A stretch of 64,000 nucleotides of DNA from Couchioplanes azureus (GTDB lineage: Bacteria; Actinomycetota; Actinomycetes; Mycobacteriales; Micromonosporaceae). The translations under genes were made by a program, and so were the position numbers. Where the stretch lies: positions 248,001 through 312,000 of the forward strand of contig NZ_BMQY01000005.1 in assembly GCF_014648355.1 (NCBI RefSeq), in the 5' to 3' direction. The notes under the pieces were generated by a model. The model saw only the letters and a list, made by a program, of their open reading frames with translations. It had not been told where the DNA came from and made no database searches. Below, one piece after another: positions 60,081 through 64,000 of the stretch (the stretch's first letter is position 1; each line of letters begins with the position of its first letter).

Positions 60081-61529
60081 TCACCGCAGGTCCGCCAGGA
60101 CGGGACGGAGGGCGGCGGCCACGTCCGAGGCCGTCGCCGGGCCGCCCGTCCCGGCCCGGCGCCCGGCCAGGCCGTGCACGTACGCCGCCGCCACGGCCGC
60201 CCTCGGCGCGGGCACCCCCGCGGCGAGCAGCGAGCCCAGCAGCCCCGCCAGCACGTCGCCCGATCCGGCGGTCGCCAGGTCGGCGGTGCCGGTGGGGTTG
60301 GCCCAGGCCTCACCGGACGGCGTCGCCACGACGGTGCGGTCTCCCTTGAGCAGGACGACCGCGTTCGTCCACGCGGCGAGCCGGCAGGCGGCGCCGACCC
60401 GGTCGGCGCCCGGTGCCTCGCCGGCCAGCCGGGCGAATTCACGGTCGTGCGGCGTGATCACCAGCGGCGCGTCCCGCCGCAGGTCGGCGGCGTGCTGCCC
60501 GTCGACCAGCAACGTCAGTGCGTCGGCGTCCAGCAGCACGGGCACCGGGCTGGCCAGGACGCTGCGCAGCTCCGTACGCGCGTCGTCGCCCGTCCCGAGC
60601 CCCGACCCGCACACCCAGGCCTGCACCCGCCCGGCCTCGGCGACCCGCTCGGCGACGACGACCGAGGGATGCTGACGCACCACCTCGCGCGCGGCGCTGC
60701 CCGCGTAGCGCACCATGCCGGTCGGGCCGGCCAGCGCGCCGGCGACCGAGAGCATCGCGGCGCCCGGGTAGGTCGCCGAGCCGGTGGCCACCCCGACCAC
60801 GCCACGGGTGTACTTGTCCGAGGCGGCACCCGGTCGGGGCCACCACGAGACGACATCCGGCGCGTCGGGAATGCGTACGGCGGCGGCGGCGCGCAGCGTC
60901 GCACCCAGGCCGATGTCCACCAGCTCGACGTGACCCGCCCGCGCGGCGGCGGGACCGACCACGTGCGCGGGCTTCAGACATCCGAAGGTCACCGTGACAT
61001 CGGCGTGCACCGCGGCGCCCGGCACGTCGCCGGTGTCCACCGCCACCCCGCTCGGCACGTCCACCGCCACGACGGGAGGCCGCGCGCCGTCGCGGGCGCG
61101 CAGGGCACCGAGCCGGGCCACCAGGGCCGCCGCCGGAGGTCGCAGACCGCCGCTCGCGCCGATGCCGACGATGCCGTCCATGACGAGGTCCGCGCGGGCC
61201 GGCAGGTCGGCGACCACCCGGCCGCCTGCCTGGCGCAGCGCGGCGAGTCCGGCGGCGTGGACCCGCTCCGGGCTGAGGAGGACGGCGCGCACCGCGGCGC
61301 CTCGCGCGGCCAGGCGCGCACCCGCGTAGAGGGTGTCGCCGCCGTTGTCGCCGCTGCCCACCAGGAGCACGACCGTCGCGCCGTAGACTCCGCCGCTCTC
61401 CCGCAACAGCAGCGCACAGCGACGTGCCAGACCGGCCGCGGCGCGCTGCATGAGGGTGCCGCCGGGCAGGGTGGCCATCAGGGCTTTCTCCGCCGAGCGT
61501 ACGTCCGCAACCCGCCATGCCTGCCGCAT
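60081..61529 (-). CDS. nnr: Bifunctional NAD(P)H-hydrate epimerase / ADP-dependent dehydratase
   Basis: 482 residues repairing hydrated NAD(P)H. The N-terminal epimerase domain (to about 215) has LLVGSGDNGGDTLYAGARLA and VAVDVPSGVAVDTGDVPGAA; the C-terminal ribokinase-like dehydratase has VWVCGSGLGTGDDAR-type and LVITPHDREFARL segments and the catalytic Asp in ATAGSGDVLAGLLGSLLAAG. The first GSG motif of the C-half reads AWVCGSGLG. It lies between acpS and alr, 16 and 31 bp away, as part of one transcript. Confidence 0.95.
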   Translation of the reverse strand: MRQAWRVADVRSAEKALMATLPGGTLMQRAAAGLARRCALLLRESGGVYGATVVLLVGSGDNGGDTLYAGARLAARGAAVRAVLLSPERVHAAGLAALRQAGGRVVADLPARADLVMDGIVGIGASGGLRPPAAALVARLGALRARDGARPPVVAVDVPSGVAVDTGDVPGAAVHADVTVTFGCLKPAHVVGPAAARAGHVELVDIGLGATLRAAAAVRIPDAPDVVSWWPRPGAASDKYTRGVVGVATGSATYPGAAMLSVAGALAGPTGMVRYAGSAAREVVRQHPSVVVAERVAEAGRVQAWVCGSGLGTGDDARTELRSVLASPVPVLLDADALTLLVDGQHAADLRRDAPLVITPHDREFARLAGEAPGADRVGAACRLAAWTNAVVLLKGDRTVVATPSGEAWANPTGTADLATAGSGDVLAGLLGSLLAAGVPAPRAAVAAAYVHGLAGRRAGTGGPATASDVAAALRPVLADLR

Positions 61530-61545
61530 CCGCGCTCCCGTCGTG

Positions 61546-61914
61546 TCAGGCCTCGGCCACCACCATGGCCGAGGCGATGCCGCCGTCGTGGGACAGCGAC
61601 AGATGCCACCTGTTGACGCCCCGCTCGACGGCCACCGCCGCGACCGTACCGGAGACGGTCAGCCACGGCCGCCCGTCCGGATCCGAGACGATCTCACAGT
61701 CGTGCCACCTCAGCCCGGCGGGGGCGCCGAGGGCCTTGGCCACTGCTTCCTTGGCCGCGAACCGTGCGGCGAGCGACTCCGCCGACCGCGGGTTGCCGGA
61801 CGGCGTCGTCCGTTCCGCATCGGTGAAGAGCCGGTCCGCCAGCAGGGGTGTGCGCTCCAGTGCGCGGGCGAACCGTTCGACCAGCACCACGTCGATCCCG
61901 ACAGACACGATCAC
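61546..61914 (-). CDS. acpS: Holo-[acyl-carrier-protein] synthase
   Basis: 122 residues; attaches phosphopantetheine to acyl carrier protein. The two Mg/CoA motifs are VGIDVVLVERFARALER near the start and SLAARFAAKEAVAKALG in the middle, with the end HLSLSHDGGIASAMVVAEA typical of AcpS. The GTG at 61914 is used; a GTG at 61908 is equally possible. It heads the acpS-nnr-alr operon. Two DnaA-box-like sites lie just upstream. Confidence 0.94.
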   Translation of the reverse strand: MIVSVGIDVVLVERFARALERTPLLADRLFTDAERTTPSGNPRSAESLAARFAAKEAVAKALGAPAGLRWHDCEIVSDPDGRPWLTVSGTVAAVAVERGVNRWHLSLSHDGGIASAMVVAEA

Positions 61915-61937
61915 ACACCCAACCCTATCGGGGCCGG

Positions 61938-61977
61938 TTGTCCACAACCCCGGTCTCGGCCCGCGCGGTTGTCCACA
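61938..61977 (+). promoter_or_regulatory. Pair of DnaA-box-like sites
   Basis: TTGTCCACA occurs at 61938-61946 and again at 61969-61977, in the same direction and 31 bp apart, about three helical turns. TTGTCCACA is a preferred DnaA box in GC-rich actinobacteria. They lie in the gap between acpS and the EspC-like gene, so they could regulate either or titrate DnaA. Confidence 0.5.
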
Positions 61978-62061
61978 GGCCGCCGCGAGCAGGCCGCCGT
62001 TTCCCTAGCGTCGTCGTCCCGAGCCGATCCCGGTCCGGGACGTTGCCGATGGAGGTTGCCG

Positions 62062-62340
62062 ATGAGGCCGGATATCGAGGTCGACACCGAGGGCGTGCGT
62101 GCCTGGGCAGCGGCGCTGGCGAGGACGGGCGGGCGGCTGCACGCCGATCCGCCGTCGCCGGTGCCGGGCCCGCACTGGTCGGCCACCGACGCCGGCACGG
62201 TCGCCGCCGCGGCCGCCCGGCGTGTCCTGGCCGCGCTGGCGGACGACATCATCACCACGGGACGCGAGGCGGTCAGCGCCGCCCGGGACTACGAGACCGC
62301 CGACGATCGCGCCGCCGCACGCCTGCGGGACCTGCGATGA
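62062..62340 (+). CDS. Small helical protein, possible type VII secretion (EspC-like) partner
   Basis: 92 residues, two long helices (TEGVRAWAAALARTGGRLHA and TVAAAAARRVLAALADDIIT) around a Pro-rich turn, ending in a charged helix with DYETADDRAAARLRDL. This is the size and plan of the EspC/WXG100-like proteins of type VII secretion systems. The ATG has GGAGG 6 nt upstream, and its end overlaps the next gene's start as ATGA, so the two are partners. No ESX core genes occur in the window. Confidence 0.65.
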   Translation: MRPDIEVDTEGVRAWAAALARTGGRLHADPPSPVPGPHWSATDAGTVAAAAARRVLAALADDIITTGREAVSAARDYETADDRAAARLRDLR

Positions 62341-63692
62341 GCGTGCTCCAGGCGACCGATCCCGGCCACTGGGTGGCGGCGGCCCTGGCGTGGCGATCCT
62401 GGGCGTCGGCGGCCGGGCACTGGGCCGCCGAGGTGCGCCGCTGCGCGACGGCGCTGCGCGCGGTCTGGCGTGGCGCGGCGGCCGACGCGGTCGGCGCCAG
62501 ACTGACCCGGTTGCACCGCCTGCTGAACCTCTTCCGGCTCGGTTGCTGGGCCGCCGACCAGGCGCTGAGCGAGTTCGCCGCGGCGCTGACCCGGGCCCGC
62601 GCCGGTGCCGACCTGCGGGCGGCCACGGCGGCGGACGCGACCGCCAGCGCGCTGCTGCGCGGGCTGTTCGTGATCCCGGCGTCGCCGCCGGGCGCCGATC
62701 CACCGGCCTGCACGGCTGCGCCCGCGGAGGTGGGCCGGTGGTGGGCCGGGCTCCGTCCGGGACAGCGCGAGTGGTTGCTCGCCACCGAGCCGGGATGGAT
62801 CGGCTCGCTCGACGGGGTTCCGGCGGCCGCCCGCGACCGCGCCAACCGGCTGCTGCTCGACGCTCTGCGGATCCAGGGCACGCTTGCCGACCGGCTCGCG
62901 GACGGCGACGGGCCGCGGGCGTACCTGCTGGGGATCGATCCGGCAGGTGAGGGACGCGCGGTCGTCGCCCTGGGCGACCCGGACCGGGCGGAGAACGTCC
63001 TGACCCAGGTGCCCGGCATGACGGCCGGCCTCGCGTCGTTCGGCGGCGAGCTGGCCCGCGCGGAGAGGATCGCGGTCCGGGCGGGCGAGCTGGCGCCGGG
63101 CACGGCCACGAGTGCGGTCATGTGGCTGGGCTACGACGCCCCCGACTTCCTCGGTGAGGCGGCGAGCCGGTCGCGGGCCGACGCCGGCGCCCTCGCCCTG
63201 CGACGTTTTCAGGACGGCCTCCGCGCCGGCCATGAGGGTCCGCCGGCCCGGCACACCGTGCTGGGGCACAGCTACGGGTCCCTGGTGGTCGGCGCCGCCG
63301 CGGCGAGGCCCGGCCTCGCCGCGGACAGCCTGGTCTTCGTCGGCTCGCCCGGGGTCGGCGTGGACTCCGCGGCGGACCTGCACATCCCGTCCGGGGAGGT
63401 CTGGGCCTCGACCTCCCGCACGGACGTCATCCAATGGGCGGCCGTCTCCCCGCGCAGCCTGGCAGAGGATCTGCTCACCGCCCAGGCCCGGCCGGCGGGG
63501 GCCCTGCTCGCCTTCGGCCGGCCCGAGGACGACCTGTACCACGGCACGAACCCCGCCGATCCCGCCTTCGGGGCGCGCACGTTTCCGAGCCAGGCCGGCG
63601 CCGGGCACCTCGGTTACTGGGACGAGGGCGGCCCGGCGCTCGACGCGCTCACGAACATCACCCTGGGGCGGTCCGATGTCATTCCACGGTGA
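62337..63692 (+). CDS. DUF1023 alpha/beta hydrolase with N-terminal WXG-like helical domain
   Basis: 451 residues. The first about 110 are helical with a W-R-G turn (LRAVWRGAAADAVGARLTRL), like WXG100 proteins. From about residue 190 the DUF1023 hydrolase fold appears: YLLGIDPAGEGRAVVALG, AVMWLGYDAPDF, the nucleophile elbow HTVLGHSYGSLVVGAAA, and VFVGSPGVGVDSAADL, with a late His in GAGHLGYWDEGGPAL. DUF1023 enzymes are often joined to WXG-type domains and are candidate type VII secretion cargo in actinomycetes; the substrate is unknown. It is co-translated with the EspC-like protein and convergent with glmS, overlapping it by 14 nt. Confidence 0.85.
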   Translation: MSVLQATDPGHWVAAALAWRSWASAAGHWAAEVRRCATALRAVWRGAAADAVGARLTRLHRLLNLFRLGCWAADQALSEFAAALTRARAGADLRAATAADATASALLRGLFVIPASPPGADPPACTAAPAEVGRWWAGLRPGQREWLLATEPGWIGSLDGVPAAARDRANRLLLDALRIQGTLADRLADGDGPRAYLLGIDPAGEGRAVVALGDPDRAENVLTQVPGMTAGLASFGGELARAERIAVRAGELAPGTATSAVMWLGYDAPDFLGEAASRSRADAGALALRRFQDGLRAGHEGPPARHTVLGHSYGSLVVGAAAARPGLAADSLVFVGSPGVGVDSAADLHIPSGEVWASTSRTDVIQWAAVSPRSLAEDLLTAQARPAGALLAFGRPEDDLYHGTNPADPAFGARTFPSQAGAGHLGYWDEGGPALDALTNITLGRSDVIPR

Positions 63693-64000
63693 CGGACTTC
63701 GCCAGGTTGCGCGGCTGGTCGACGTCGTGGCCGCGGGCGGCGGCGATCTCGCAGGCGAGGATCTGCAGCGGCACGGTGGTCATCAGCGGCGCGAGCAGGG
63801 TGGGCGTCCGCGGCACGGAAATCAGGTGGTCGGCGTACGCGGCCACGGCGTCGTCGCCCTCCTCCGCGATCACGATCGTCCGGGCGCCCCGGGCGCGCAC
63901 CTCCTGGATGTTCGAGACGACCTTGTCGCGCAGCACGCCCCGGCCGGCCGGCGACGGCACCACGCAGACCACCGGCGTGCCCTCGTCGATCAGGGCGATC
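63679..64000 (-). CDS. glmS: Glutamine--fructose-6-phosphate aminotransferase, C-terminal end
   Basis: About 106 C-terminal residues of GlmS, which makes glucosamine-6-phosphate for peptidoglycan. The isomerase (SIS) end is recognised by VVSNIQEVRARGARTIVIAE, LLAPLMTTVPLQILACEIAA and the family ending DQPRNLAKSVTVE, in which the lysine near the end is catalytic. The gene continues beyond the window; the synthase start lies outside it. Confidence 0.96.
   Translation of the reverse strand, partial: IALIDEGTPVVCVVPSPAGRGVLRDKVVSNIQEVRARGARTIVIAEEGDDAVAAYADHLISVPRTPTLLAPLMTTVPLQILACEIAAARGHDVDQPRNLAKSVTVE

Noticed and set aside
1..64000. tRNA, rRNA, phage or insertion-sequence genes
   Set aside because: No cloverleaf or rRNA-like segments, transposase or integrase motifs were seen on either strand; a covariance-model scan would be needed to exclude small RNAs.

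Overview
The window reads as a chromosomal segment of a high-GC actinomycete, most likely a member of the Micromonosporaceae (Actinoplanes/Micromonospora-like). The signs are very high GC with frequent GTG starts, WhiB and BldM-type developmental regulators, a His-tailed GroEL1, PspC-domain sensor proteins and an AroQ-delta chorismate mutase of the mycobacterial type. From memory, the order guaA ... guaB3-guaB-DUF5319-(bldM-like)-whiB-groEL-groES ... tsaD-rimI-tsaB-tsaE ... alr-nnr-acpS ... glmS follows the core block shared by Mycobacterium (around whiB3/groEL1) and Streptomyces (around whiD/bldM). The family assignment is inference. I see no phage, insertion sequence, CRISPR array, rRNA or tRNA.

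Layout. 1-1618: sucC and truncated sucD (TCA cycle). 1619-2440: an intergenic GC-rich tandem array flanked by a perfect 33-bp inverted repeat. 2473-5310: a stand-alone B12-binding protein and two secreted M23 peptidases. 5437-9965: PcrA/UvrD helicase and a secreted 5'-nucleotidase. 10008-10534: a leaderless 21-residue peptide rich in Tyr/Phe codons, a strong hairpin and then chorismate mutase, which looks like a ribosome-mediated attenuator. 10606-16336: an oligopeptide ABC transporter (oppA-B-C-D-F). 16606-20771: a NarL-type two-component pair with a PspC-domain kinase, divergent from a PspC/LiaF-like membrane protein. 20840-23119: psd and pssA (phosphatidylethanolamine synthesis), convergent around a shared terminator. 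23369-25322: two double-Nudix proteins.

25552-36132: a small PspC protein, guaA, two secreted subtilases, an M1 lipoprotein aminopeptidase, guaB3, guaB and a DUF5319 protein. 36625-38090: a BldM-like regulator with a degenerate receiver domain, divergent from whiB/whiD. 38656-41026: a membrane-bound molybdopterin oxidoreductase and an unassigned P-loop protein. 41148-43399: groES-groEL under a CIRCE-controlled promoter. 43400-53378: an accessory stretch lying between groES and tsaD. It holds a THUMP-like methyltransferase, a YbaK deacylase, a xylose-type ABC transporter with a ROK regulator, a DUF1707 protein and a heterodimeric ABC exporter whose two subunits are degenerate in complementary ways.

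53422-64000: the tRNA t6A genes tsaD/tsaB/tsaE with rimI, then ung, an alpha/beta hydrolase, alr, nnr, acpS, a pair of DnaA-box-like sites, an EspC-like/DUF1023 pair and truncated glmS. A recurring theme is short GC-rich tandem duplication at gene ends; at four genes the repeat unit spans the stop codon.
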